NCBI GenBank assembly: GCA_963754445.1
Contig: CAVWFT010000001.1
Location: forward strand, 1,054,001 to 1,118,000
Length of the DNA stretch: 64,000 bases
From: Bog-473 sp963754445
GTDB lineage: Bacteria > Actinomycetota > Acidimicrobiia > Acidimicrobiales > RAAP-2
Direction of reading: 5' to 3'
Shown here: positions 50,174 to 58,975 of the stretch, one piece after another
Layout: the number at the start of each line of letters is the position of its first letter
Position numbering within the stretch: the first letter of the stretch is position 1
Notes under the pieces: generated by a model
The model's database searches: none
Told to the model about the DNA's origin: nothing
The model's input: the letters and a program-made list of their open reading frames with translations, nothing else
Position numbers and translations under genes: made by a program

Positions 50174-51598
50174 ATGGGGACGCCGAAAGGCCGGGAGGAT
50201 CTCTTCGTCAGTACTGCGCGAGCACTGGTCTACGTGGGTCTCGTCCTTCTGCCCCTCTTGCGGTTCCGGATCGGTCGCCTCTTTGACCTTAGCGATGGGA
50301 TCTTCCTGGTCGCTGCTATTTTCTTGATCCTGAGCCAACGGCCGCCGGCGCCGGCGCCTCGTGTCCCTGCCTGGTACTTCGGTTCATTCGTGTTCATCCT
50401 GGCCGGCGTCGTCGCGTCCTCGCAGGCGGTGTCCCATGCTCAGTCGATCGAGGTGATCGTCAATGCCATTTTCGTCTTCTTCGTCTTGGCATGGATGCTC
50501 CGCCAGCTTCTCGATACGGAGGTCCGGATCCGCTCCGGAGTCATCTCCTTCATCGTCGGGACCACGGCGTCGGCTTTTGTTGCGTTCTTGCAGACTGAGT
50601 TCCACGTACTGGGGTATGCCCAGGTGGCCAACCTCGAGGGCGCGCGAGCGATTGGGTTGAGCAATCAGGCCAATGTCGCTGCCGTCGCTTTTGCACTGGC
50701 ATTGGTCTTGGCCATCGGCCTAGTGGTCGAGTTCGGGCTTCGGGCGCAGTGGTACTTGGGGCTGTGCATCGCCATCTTGGGTAGCGCGCTCATATTCAGT
50801 GCAAGCGTCTCGGGCCAGGCGAGCACACTTTTCGGGATCGTCGTGCTGTTCGCGGCCCGCGGCATCAAGTTCCGAACGGTTGTCGCTGTGATTGCCAGTC
50901 TCGCGACCGTCTACGTCCTGGCCATCTCAGTGCAGTCCAGCGGTACGCACTTCGACCTAAATCCCGTTGCCCGGATTGAGCAGACCACGAACAGCAATTC
51001 TGGCTACGGGACGGTCAGTGCTCGCGTCAACACCGTCAAGACGTCGTGGAGTGGAATCTTGCAGAGCCCCCTCATCGGTCATGGTCTGGATCAGACATCC
51101 GTCGACGTGTGGTACGACCCGTACCTGGGTGTGTCCTATCCGGCGCACGACATCGTCATTATCTATTGGTATGCCGGGGGCATCTTCATGGTTGTCGCCG
51201 TGGCTGTGATGATGATGTCGGCCATCCGGCGCGTGTGGGTGCGTCGCGATCCCATGCGAGGGGTGGTTCTGGCCGGCTGCGCCACGGTGGTCTTCTTCTC
51301 GCTCCAAGGTCCCGAGCTGGTAGATCGCTGGCTCTGGCTACCGTTCATGTTCGCTCTGTGCTTCCGCGGCGGCCCGAATCGCCGAAAGGCGGCTCGGCTC
51401 CGCGACAACACCGAGGCTCACCTGGTCGACTTCGTACGGGAAGGCGATGGTCAGCGGCGGCCCGTGAGCCTCGACGACAGCGGGGCAAATGGAGTCAACG
51501 GTCCGAACCAGCACGGGTTGCCGAGCAGCTCGGGCCTTGGTGCTCCGACGAACCGCGCTGAACAGACGGATGAATGGCAAGCCCGGATGAGACCGTAG
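50174..51598 (+). CDS. O-antigen ligase/polymerase-like (Wzy/WaaL) membrane protein
   Basis: A 474-residue protein with about 11 TM helices (ALVYVGLVLLPLLRF, then VAFALALVLAIGLVVEF). A periplasmic loop has SGYGTVSARVNTVKTSWSGILQSPLIGHGLD, matching the Wzy_C/O-antigen ligase motif R-x-x-x-W and H/G-x-G. It would polymerise repeat units or transfer chains to an acceptor. The C-terminal tail is hydrophilic. Start at ATG 50174; the longer frame from 49970 overlaps Wzz and reads as non-family. Divergent from wzz-like gene, same strand as the methyltransferase 11 bases on. Confidence 0.8.
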   Translation: MGTPKGREDLFVSTARALVYVGLVLLPLLRFRIGRLFDLSDGIFLVAAIFLILSQRPPAPAPRVPAWYFGSFVFILAGVVASSQAVSHAQSIEVIVNAIFVFFVLAWMLRQLLDTEVRIRSGVISFIVGTTASAFVAFLQTEFHVLGYAQVANLEGARAIGLSNQANVAAVAFALALVLAIGLVVEFGLRAQWYLGLCIAILGSALIFSASVSGQASTLFGIVVLFAARGIKFRTVVAVIASLATVYVLAISVQSSGTHFDLNPVARIEQTTNSNSGYGTVSARVNTVKTSWSGILQSPLIGHGLDQTSVDVWYDPYLGVSYPAHDIVIIYWYAGGIFMVVAVAVMMMSAIRRVWVRRDPMRGVVLAGCATVVFFSLQGPELVDRWLWLPFMFALCFRGGPNRRKAARLRDNTEAHLVDFVREGDGQRRPVSLDDSGANGVNGPNQHGLPSSSGLGAPTNRAEQTDEWQARMRP

Positions 51599-51609
51599 GG
51601 AGGAGAGCG

Positions 51610-52557
51610 ATGCATCGTTTCCCCGATATGGACGTGGAAGCCCCCGCCTACCCGTGCGCTCCGGTTATGAAAGATGTGATTGTCGTGGGCGAGCCCGTAG
51701 GCGAGCCCGATCGGCCGGAGGCCGATCCGGGCCATCGAGAGTCTTCTCCGGATGCACCGAGCGACACTTCAGGAATGGACAAGGTACACAAGGTCCCGGA
51801 GAGCCTGGCTCAGGACGGCCAGACGTCGATCGATCTGGGTTTGGACGAACTCCTCGACAATCGGATCCTGGGTCTCGACAGTGCGCACGTATTCATGGTG
51901 AGTGCACAGGCGGCTGCGGCTCGTGCCTCCGTGGTGGCCGAAGTTGGCTGCGGCCGCGGAGCGCAGGTCGATACCCATCATCCTGTGGGAAGGCAAGGTC
52001 GACCCTGGCAGGACCTACGGGCCGAGGGTCGCACTGTCATCGGCATCGACGTGGAGGACACCGGTCTGAAAAACCCTCTGATCGATGAATTTCGGCTCAT
52101 CGGGCCGGAAGGCCGCTGGCCCCTTCCGGATGGTTCCGTCGATCTTGCCGTCAGTGATTTCGTTCTTGAGCATGTGACCGATCCGCAATCATTCGTCTCC
52201 GAGCTGTCGCGGGTTCTTCGTCCGGGTGGGATGTTCATGGCTCGTACGATTTCTCGTCATTCGGCCTTGTCGGTGATGGCGCGCCTCGTCCCGAACGAGC
52301 GACATGCGCCGGCCATCGAGCGGCTCCAACCGGGTCGTGAAACTCGTGACGTGTTCAGAACCGCCTACAGGATGAACACCCGCCGCGACCTGGCCCGGTA
52401 TTTCGATGAGGGATTCGACTGGGCAGTGGCCCGACGAACGGGGCTCGAGCAGTACTTCAAGCCCTGGCCACGGCTGCGGCGCGGAGTTTCCGGTGTGGAA
52501 CGTCACCTGCCGATGTCCTGGTGGATGGCGTTGGTGATCATCGCTCGCCGCCGCTGA
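51610..52557 (+). CDS. class I SAM-dependent methyltransferase of the polysaccharide locus
   Basis: A 315-residue protein. After a variable 70-residue N-terminal region, motif I is VAEVGCGRGAQVD and motif II VIGIDVED. WPLPDGSVDLAVSDFVLEHVTDPQSFVSEL and RVLRPGGMFMARTISR are motifs IV-V. An AGGAG with good spacing (51601-51605) fixes this ATG. It is probably a sugar or terminal-residue methyltransferase, possibly a chain terminator. Linked to the Wzy-like gene by an 11-base gap. Confidence 0.85.
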   Translation: MHRFPDMDVEAPAYPCAPVMKDVIVVGEPVGEPDRPEADPGHRESSPDAPSDTSGMDKVHKVPESLAQDGQTSIDLGLDELLDNRILGLDSAHVFMVSAQAAAARASVVAEVGCGRGAQVDTHHPVGRQGRPWQDLRAEGRTVIGIDVEDTGLKNPLIDEFRLIGPEGRWPLPDGSVDLAVSDFVLEHVTDPQSFVSELSRVLRPGGMFMARTISRHSALSVMARLVPNERHAPAIERLQPGRETRDVFRTAYRMNTRRDLARYFDEGFDWAVARRTGLEQYFKPWPRLRRGVSGVERHLPMSWWMALVIIARRR

Positions 52558-52604
52558 CCGTCGTTGGGTTTCACAGCCGCGTCGGCCGGGCTGTCAGCGT
52601 CAGA

Positions 52605-53750
52605 TCAAGAGGCGTCCAGACGATTGACCAGGGCTCCACGGACCGTGGCGGCAGCACGTCGCCAGGTGAAACGAGACGCATGCGCAACGGCTTCCTTGAG
52701 CTGCCTCGGTGTCGTCCGACGGGCCAATGGAACTGCCCGGGCCAATGCGTGTGGCTTCCAACTCGGCATTACGGTGGCGAGTCCACCCGTGACTTCGAGC
52801 AACGCCCGCTCTGGCGTGATCACGACCGGGATGCCGAGCCGCATTGCCTCAACTGCCGGGAGACCGAAGCCTTCGTAGGCGGAGGGGAAGACGATGAGAG
52901 CGGCTGACGTGAACAGACTTTGGAATTCTTCGGGGTTCAACCAAGGACGTAAGGACACGATGTCGTCGAGTCCGAGCGAGCGGAGCCGGCCTTGTACCGA
53001 TCGACGCGTGTGCTCGACGAGTCCGACGACGACGAGGGGAAGAGCCTGATCTTGCCCACTGAGGATTTTCCAGGCCTCGAGTACGAGATCGACGTTCTTG
53101 TTCCCCCATTGACCGAATGCAAGTGCGTATTCTGCACCGGGCCGGCGTGGAGGCCAGTTGAGCACGTGGTCTGCTCCGTTGGGGGCGACCACGATCCGGC
53201 GCTCGGACTTCGTTCCTCCGATCGCCCCGCCTCCGAAGATTCCCGGCCGAAGCTCCATCAGGTCGTGACGTGTCTTGTGGGAGACGCAGATGACCACGTC
53301 CGAACGGCGATACCCGATGTCGTAGCTGATGCTGCGGAGCAGGCGGGCGCGGTGGGTGAACTCGCCTGGTCGTTGCAGGTAGCGCAGATCGTGCGCAATC
53401 ACGACCTGCGGGCAGGGGAGTGGGGCGATGACCGAGGCCGGTGTCATGCCGATGAGGGCGTCGGCCTCGAGAGATCGACACAGGGCGGGCAAACGCACCT
53501 CGGTTGCGGTCAGCCGGTGTCCTGGGAGGTGATGGACCGTCACGCTCGGAGGCAGGTCGAGCGTGACATCCGGACGAAGTGCGATGTGGAGTTCGTCGTC
53601 GACGCCGAGTTCCTTCCATCCTCGGAGCAGGTTCTCGGTCACCACCCCCAAGCTGCTTTGGCGCACCTGGAGGGCGTTGCACAGGACGCGTATGGCTGGA
53701 TTGGGAGCCATCCTCATTGCCGCCGTCGGGTTGCGTCGTGTGTCACGCAT
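52605..53750 (-). CDS. GT4 family glycosyltransferase
   Basis: A 381-residue GT-B enzyme. The donor-binding half has ALAFGQWGNKNVDLVLEAW, VVVGLVEHTRRSVQGRLRSLGL, SLRPWLNPEEFQSLFTSAALIVFPSAYEGFGLPAVEAM and GIPVVITP, where the E-x7-E motif (EGFGLPAVE) binds the nucleotide sugar. VIAHDLRYLQRPGEFTHRARLLR lies in the acceptor half. It adds a sugar to a lipid-linked intermediate in the cytoplasm. ATG at 53750; the ATG at 53717 is also possible. Confidence 0.87.
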   Translation of the reverse strand: MRDTRRNPTAAMRMAPNPAIRVLCNALQVRQSSLGVVTENLLRGWKELGVDDELHIALRPDVTLDLPPSVTVHHLPGHRLTATEVRLPALCRSLEADALIGMTPASVIAPLPCPQVVIAHDLRYLQRPGEFTHRARLLRSISYDIGYRRSDVVICVSHKTRHDLMELRPGIFGGGAIGGTKSERRIVVAPNGADHVLNWPPRRPGAEYALAFGQWGNKNVDLVLEAWKILSGQDQALPLVVVGLVEHTRRSVQGRLRSLGLDDIVSLRPWLNPEEFQSLFTSAALIVFPSAYEGFGLPAVEAMRLGIPVVITPERALLEVTGGLATVMPSWKPHALARAVPLARRTTPRQLKEAVAHASRFTWRRAAATVRGALVNRLDAS

Positions 53751-54063
53751 TTGTCGAGCTGGATTCGATGTGCGTGGCCGGGTGCACGAGTGGGGAACGA
53801 GGGTGTCCGCTTCGACCTGCGGTCGTGATCGGAATGCCCGACAGGGGGGTCGAGATGGCTGGCAACCGAACCAGCGCCGCTGGGGTCACGAAACGGCTGT
53901 GACGGATTCCTACCCACGAAGAACCCTGTGTTGTGGACGTTGGACTTGGAATTGGAGATGGGGTCGAGCAGCAAACCGGGAATGACTTCTCACAACAAAA
54001 GAAAGTTTGGACGGGTCGCGCAGTTACCTGAAGTGAGTAGCCGCAGGGTTTGAGAGAACGGGG
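53751..54063. other. divergent intergenic region between two GT4 genes
   Basis: About 313 bases, AT-richer than the surroundings (for example near 53985-54020). It should contain promoters for both glycosyltransferases; no consensus pair, operator or RNA was recognised. Confidence 0.4.
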
Positions 54064-55410
54064 GTGACCACCGTGTCGACCACTTTCAGGCGTTCACCGT
54101 CATCACGCATCGTCGTCCATGACTACGCGGGACATCCCGGGCAAGCCCAGTTGAGTCGAGCGTTGGCCCGTCGTGGCTACGAGGTCACCCATCAACATTG
54201 CCCTTCCTACGCGACGGGCAAAGGTGCGTTACGGCCAGAATTCGGGGATCCTGCGAATTTTACCTTCGAAGAGTGCTGTATGGAGGGGGCATTTGCGAAG
54301 TATTCCTTCGTGAAGCGAATGCGCCAGGAGGTCGCGTACGGCCGCAAGGCTGCCTGCAGCATCATCGCCAAGGATCCAGCTGTGGCGGTAATCAGCAATG
54401 TCCCGCTCCTGGCACACTCGGTCCTTGCTCGAAAACTCTGCCGGGCTGGCGTTCCGATGGTGTTCTGGCATCAGGACATCTACTCCGAGGCTATCGCCAC
54501 AACGGCCCGAAAGCGTCTTCCAGTTGTGGGGCGGATCGTCGGTTGGATGGCGGCGAGGGTCGAGCGAAAGATCGCCCGCCGGAGTGGAGCGGTGGTCGCG
54601 ATCTCGCCGACGTTCGTGAGTCGGCTCACCTCCTGGGGGGTGGGCGACAGGACGACCGTGATACCCAACTGGGCGCCAATTCACGAGTTGCCGGTGCGGC
54701 GACCGTGTAATGAGTGGAGTGAGCGAATGGGTCTCACGGGACATCCAGTTGTGCTGTATTCGGGAACGCTGGGCCTTAAGCACGATCCCGGGGTGTTGGC
54801 GCTCATTTCGGAACAACTGGCGGTGTCACATCCCGATGCCAAGGTTGTTGTCATCTCAGAAGGCAAGGGTCGGGATTGGCTGGAGGCGTGGCGGCGGGAG
54901 CACCTAGCCGACAACCTCGTCCTGTTGGACTTCCAGCCGTACCAGGATCTGCCTAATGTGATGGCTTCCGCTGACGTGCTTGTCGCCATTCTTGAGCCCG
55001 ATGCGTCGCGCTTCTCAGTTCCGTCGAAGGTCTTGACGTATCTGTGCGCGAGCCGCGCGATTGTGGCTGTTTTGCCGCTGGACAACTCCGTGGCGGAGAT
55101 TCTTCACGACCATGGTGCTGGGATCGTCGTCGAACCGGCCCAACGAGACTGTGTTGCCGGTGTTGTCGCTCGTCTGTTCAACGAGGAGGCGATGTGTCTC
55201 GCGATGGGTCGTGCCGGCCGTGCCTATGCGGAACGAACGTTTTGCCCGAATCGTGCGGCTGATCGCTTCATCGAGATCTTCGCTGCGGTTTCGGACGAGA
55301 TGGTCACGTTGCCACCACCTGTGATGGCGACGGGCGCGCTCGAGCCGGCGTGGGCGGGGCATGGACCTCCGCATCTCAGATTGACAACGGCGGGACAGGA
55401 AGCCAGCTGA
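54064..55410 (+). CDS. GT4 family glycosyltransferase, WcaI/WbuB-like
   Basis: A 448-residue GT-B enzyme. The N-terminal half has VHDYAGHPGQAQLSRALARRGYEVTH and VPMVFWHQDIYSEAI, and the C-terminal half VVLYSGTLGLKHDPGVLALI, LLDFQPYQDLPNVMASADVLVAILEPDASRFSVPSKVLTYLCASRAIVA, where the P-S-K-x-L-x-Y replaces the E-x7-E motif as in WbuB-like enzymes. GTG start following a purine-rich sequence. It probably builds the polysaccharide repeat with a 6-deoxy or amino sugar; donor unknown. Confidence 0.85.
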   Translation: MTTVSTTFRRSPSSRIVVHDYAGHPGQAQLSRALARRGYEVTHQHCPSYATGKGALRPEFGDPANFTFEECCMEGAFAKYSFVKRMRQEVAYGRKAACSIIAKDPAVAVISNVPLLAHSVLARKLCRAGVPMVFWHQDIYSEAIATTARKRLPVVGRIVGWMAARVERKIARRSGAVVAISPTFVSRLTSWGVGDRTTVIPNWAPIHELPVRRPCNEWSERMGLTGHPVVLYSGTLGLKHDPGVLALISEQLAVSHPDAKVVVISEGKGRDWLEAWRREHLADNLVLLDFQPYQDLPNVMASADVLVAILEPDASRFSVPSKVLTYLCASRAIVAVLPLDNSVAEILHDHGAGIVVEPAQRDCVAGVVARLFNEEAMCLAMGRAGRAYAERTFCPNRAADRFIEIFAAVSDEMVTLPPPVMATGALEPAWAGHGPPHLRLTTAGQEAS

Positions 55411-55620
55411 CCGGCGCCAGCATCGCCAGCTCAGCCCAACAGAATGCTCGCGACGTCCCGACTCCCGTCGCGCCCAGTCTTGCGATCTACCGAACCTCTC
55501 TGACGGTTGATCGCCTTTGTTGCGGGCAGAAGGCCGCACCGAATATCGATCCGACCGAGAGTCCGAGGGCACAAGCCCGTTCTACATGCCGTCCTATTCA
55601 GTAGAGGAGAGCAAGTTCAG

Positions 55621-56607
55621 ATGACGAGCGTTCTCGTAACTGGTGCCGGAGGATTTATCGGCGGTCACTTGGTGGCGCGTCTCCGTGAGGAGGGCGTGAC
55701 CGACATCAGAGGCGTGGACCGCGTGCCCGTGGAAGCCTGGTACCAGAGCTTCGAAGACGTGGACAGCCGATGTGCCGATCTTCAGGAGCTCGATGCTTGC
55801 CGCGAGGTAGTCGACGGGATAGACGTGGTCTACAACCTCGCTGCTGACATGGGCGGCATGGGATTCATCGAGAACAACAAAGCGCTTTGCATGATGTCGG
55901 TTCTGATATCGACGCACATGCTCGAGGCAGCGCTGCAAGCCGATGTCCAACGGTTCTTCTATTCGTCCTCGGCCTGCGTGTATGCGGCCGGCAAGCAGGA
56001 GTCGCCTGACGTCGAGCCTTTGGCGGAACCTGACGCATACCCGGCGATGCCCGAGGACGGATACGGCTGGGAGAAGCTGTTCAGCGAGCGGATGGCGCGT
56101 CACTTCTGGGAGGACTTCGGTCTCGAGACGCGGGTTGCCCGCTATCACAACGTGTACGGCCCGCTCGGAACGTACGTAGGGGGCCGGGAAAAGGCCCCTG
56201 CGGCGATCTGTCGCAAAGTGGCAAAGGCCGTCCTCGACGGCACGAGGGAGATCGAGATCTGGGGAGATGGGAAGCAGACCCGCAGCTTCACCTACGTCGA
56301 CGACTGCGTCACCGGAACGTTACGACTGACGGCGAGCGATGTGCGCGAGCCGATCAACATCGGCTCCGATGAACTGGTGAGCATCAATCAGCTCGTCGAC
56401 ATGGTCGAAGACATCGCCGGCGTCAGGCTGCAACGTAAGCACGATCTCTCTGCACCCCAGGGGGTCCGCGGTCGCAACAGCGACAACACGCTGATCAGGG
56501 AGCGGCTGGGTTGGGTGCCGGCCGTCTCGCTCGAAGAGGGACTTCGGAACACCTACAAGTGGGTGTACGACCAAATGATCTCCGGTTCGAGGGCCCGAGC
56601 ACGGTGA
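55621..56607 (+). CDS. GDP-mannose 3,5-epimerase-like SDR
   Basis: A 328-residue extended SDR. Cofactor binding is VTGAGGFIGGHLV, and NLAADMGGMGFIENNKA is the hallmark of GDP-mannose 3,5-epimerases. SSSACVYAAGKQ supplies the catalytic Ser/Cys, YGWEK the Tyr/Lys pair, and GGREKAPAAICRKV the second acid-base Lys, as in plant GME. Known GMEs convert GDP-D-mannose to GDP-L-galactose and GDP-L-gulose. Here it would supply an L-hexose for the polysaccharide. GAGGAGAG lies upstream. No other ascorbate genes are present. Confidence 0.88.
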   Translation: MTSVLVTGAGGFIGGHLVARLREEGVTDIRGVDRVPVEAWYQSFEDVDSRCADLQELDACREVVDGIDVVYNLAADMGGMGFIENNKALCMMSVLISTHMLEAALQADVQRFFYSSSACVYAAGKQESPDVEPLAEPDAYPAMPEDGYGWEKLFSERMARHFWEDFGLETRVARYHNVYGPLGTYVGGREKAPAAICRKVAKAVLDGTREIEIWGDGKQTRSFTYVDDCVTGTLRLTASDVREPINIGSDELVSINQLVDMVEDIAGVRLQRKHDLSAPQGVRGRNSDNTLIRERLGWVPAVSLEEGLRNTYKWVYDQMISGSRARAR

Positions 56608-56741
56608 CATCACCCACTGGTCCTCGAGAGCGATACCACGAAGTCGGGAATGTCCGTCACGCCTGGGCGAGACCCGCACGGTAGACGCCACATGGTCGCC
56701 GACCGAAGAGTCGAGCGTCATCGGTCAAGGACAGCACATCA

Positions 56742-57938
56742 ATGCCACGACTCCCAGCTCCACTGCGCCCGTACTTCCCTTACCTGCAACCCGCGTACAT
56801 GCGGACCAATCGGGCGCTCTCACCCTTGACGATTCGGTTGAGCCAACTCGACGGTGGTTACGTTCCGACGGGAGTCCTCCAGAGCCTCGAGGAAGCCGCC
56901 GCCACCTCAGGAGGACGGTGCGTGACGGCACGGGGCCCCGAGACGATCTCTCGACCGCCGTTTCGTGGATCACCGAACGGTTTGGTCCCCCTCGAGGCCC
57001 CCACGGACACGACCATCGGTCGTCTCGCCGTTGCCGAGCTTCCTGCGGGTCGAGTGCTCGGACCGTCCCGCGCCCTGATCACCGGATGCAACGACCTCGT
57101 GTGGGAGCTCAGCCACTATTTCGGCGCAACGCATCCTCGGCAGCACCCGGTGTTCTCGGCTCCATTTCCGGGACCGCCCTTAGAGTTCGACGGGCGACTG
57201 GGCGTCTTGGCCTCTCGGGGCGATGGCAACTACTACCACTTCCTGATCGACGTACTTCCCCGTATCGGAGTACTCGAACAGGCGCCCGACATCGCGCCAC
57301 CTGATCGCTGGTACGTCCCCGCCCGGTTCTCTTTCCAAGACGAACTGCTCGAACTCATGGCGATCTCCGGTGACAGACGCATCGACAGCGATGAGATCCC
57401 GCACGTCAGGGCGACAACGCTCGTGGTGCCTGGCTTGCCGTCGGTGGTCAAGGAGAAGAATCCTCCCTGGGTCGTCGATTTCCTCCGGAGTCGGTTGCTG
57501 ACGACCGGCGCCATCCGTTCGACGAACCCTCGACCGATCTACGTGGTGCGATCCGCCGGGCGCAACAATCGTGCGGTCTTGAACGAGACCACCCTGATCC
57601 ACTCGCTTACCGAGCGGGGATTTGACGTGATCGATCCGGTCGAGATGAGTGTCGCCGATCAGATCAGCGCCTTCGCCTCGGCTTCGGTCATCGTCTCAGC
57701 CCATGGAGCGGCATTGGCGAATCTCGTCTTTGCGACACCCGGGGCGAAAGTGGTTGAGCTGTTCCCGGCGGGCTTGGTCCTGCCTGACTACTGGCGGCTG
57801 GCCGCCAGTGCCGGTCTCGAATATCGCTACCTCTCGGATTGGCGATCCCGTGGCCGGCGCCACAGGAGTACAGCGCTCGTCAGCGATATCAGCGTGAACG
57901 TCAAGGCGCTGGAGGCGATGCTGGACCTCCTCCAGTAA
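56742..57938 (+). CDS. GT61 (DUF563) family glycosyltransferase
   Basis: A 398-residue protein. The core has RGDGNYYHFLIDVLPRIGVLEQ, PIYVVRSAGRNNRAVLNE and ASVIVSAHGAALANLVFATPGAKVVELFP, the DUF563 signature of GT61 enzymes (xylosyl-, arabinosyl- or GlcNAc-transferases in eukaryotes). A bacterial member in a glycan cluster probably transfers a pentose or hexose to the chain. It lies 134 bases after the epimerase. The last 112 bases overlap the antisense FkbM gene. Confidence 0.82.
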   Translation: MPRLPAPLRPYFPYLQPAYMRTNRALSPLTIRLSQLDGGYVPTGVLQSLEEAAATSGGRCVTARGPETISRPPFRGSPNGLVPLEAPTDTTIGRLAVAELPAGRVLGPSRALITGCNDLVWELSHYFGATHPRQHPVFSAPFPGPPLEFDGRLGVLASRGDGNYYHFLIDVLPRIGVLEQAPDIAPPDRWYVPARFSFQDELLELMAISGDRRIDSDEIPHVRATTLVVPGLPSVVKEKNPPWVVDFLRSRLLTTGAIRSTNPRPIYVVRSAGRNNRAVLNETTLIHSLTERGFDVIDPVEMSVADQISAFASASVIVSAHGAALANLVFATPGAKVVELFPAGLVLPDYWRLAASAGLEYRYLSDWRSRGRRHRSTALVSDISVNVKALEAMLDLLQ

Positions 57939-58768
57939 CTCCATCGCAGCGACCTCGTCGAGAGCGCCTCTGCGGGGGTGGTGAGAGGCACCAAGGGGTC
58001 ACGGGACAGCCAGGCCACGCCCACCTCGCCCGAGACCTCCTCGAGCTGCACCGTCAGACCGACCCCGGCGAACCAGGCTCGCAACTCGTCCCAGCGCTGA
58101 CCAGGGACTGGGTGATATTCGATGACAAGACGCCGCACCGAGGACCAGCTCGTCTGAGAGGATCCATAGACCAAGTCGTATTCTCCACCTTCGCAGTCGA
58201 TCTTCACGAACTCTGCGGGCTGATCCATGGCTGCGATGACCGTGTCGAAAGTCGTCGTGGGAACCGTGATCGTCGAGCCGTGTGCCCGTCCGTCCGCCGG
58301 TCTGCTCGACAAGCTGTTCTCGCCGCTTCCGGCCCCGTTGTCGTCAAACTCCGCTGTCCCCTCGGCACTGGCCAGAGCGAGCTGTACGACCTTGATCCGG
58401 TCGTCGAAGTTGTTCCGCCAGACGTTGCGCCGCAGGAACGACGCGCTCGTCGGCGAAGGCTCGAAGGAGCGAATGTTGGCGAGCGGATGGATTTGCGCCA
58501 GCCGGCACGCGAATGTCCCCACCTGACCGCCGACGTCGAGAACCTGGAGTGGGCGCTGGCCCAGGGGACCCAAGAACCATTCGAAGTGGTAGCAGTCCTC
58601 CGCAAAGATCTCGTAGATCGGCACCCGCGCCCCTGGGACGTTGGGACAGCAGACGCGCAGCCCGGAACGGGTCTCGAAGGTCAGCTCCCCGGGGCCGCGG
58701 CCGACCTTCTCCCACGCCATCTCGACAAGGACCGATCGCCAGTTGACGAAGGCTCGCCGTGTCTGCAT
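57827..58768 (-). CDS. FkbM family methyltransferase
   Basis: A 313-residue protein. LQVLDVGGQVGTFACRLA is SAM motif I, ANIRSFEPSPTSASFLRRNV motif II, and PAEFVKIDCEGGEYDLVYG the FkbM core signature; RRLVIEYHP completes the fold. These enzymes O-methylate sugars or peptides. The start is the ATG before QTRRAF; a TTG at 58942 would add a basic, unlike-family extension. The C-terminal 37 residues are encoded opposite the 3' end of the GT61 gene, so the real protein may end with a poorly conserved tail. Confidence 0.83.
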   Translation of the reverse strand: MQTRRAFVNWRSVLVEMAWEKVGRGPGELTFETRSGLRVCCPNVPGARVPIYEIFAEDCYHFEWFLGPLGQRPLQVLDVGGQVGTFACRLAQIHPLANIRSFEPSPTSASFLRRNVWRNNFDDRIKVVQLALASAEGTAEFDDNGAGSGENSLSSRPADGRAHGSTITVPTTTFDTVIAAMDQPAEFVKIDCEGGEYDLVYGSSQTSWSSVRRLVIEYHPVPGQRWDELRAWFAGVGLTVQLEEVSGEVGVAWLSRDPLVPLTTPAEALSTRSLRWSYWRRSSIASSALTFTLISLTSAVLLWRRPRDRQSER

Positions 58769-58975
58769 GACCCGTTTCGCGAAGCGTGAAGCCTGCACGC
58801 CACTGTTCACCCGTCCTCCGATCACGTTTGTCCGAACCAACCACTCCTGGGGACAACGATCCGGGGAAGGGCACCTGTTGAAATGGAGGCGAAGAGCGGA
58901 GACTCTCAGGACGCGCCGAAGGCGATAAGAGCCAGCAAACAAACGGTTGTTCGGACCTCTCCGTCCCCGAAGGGG

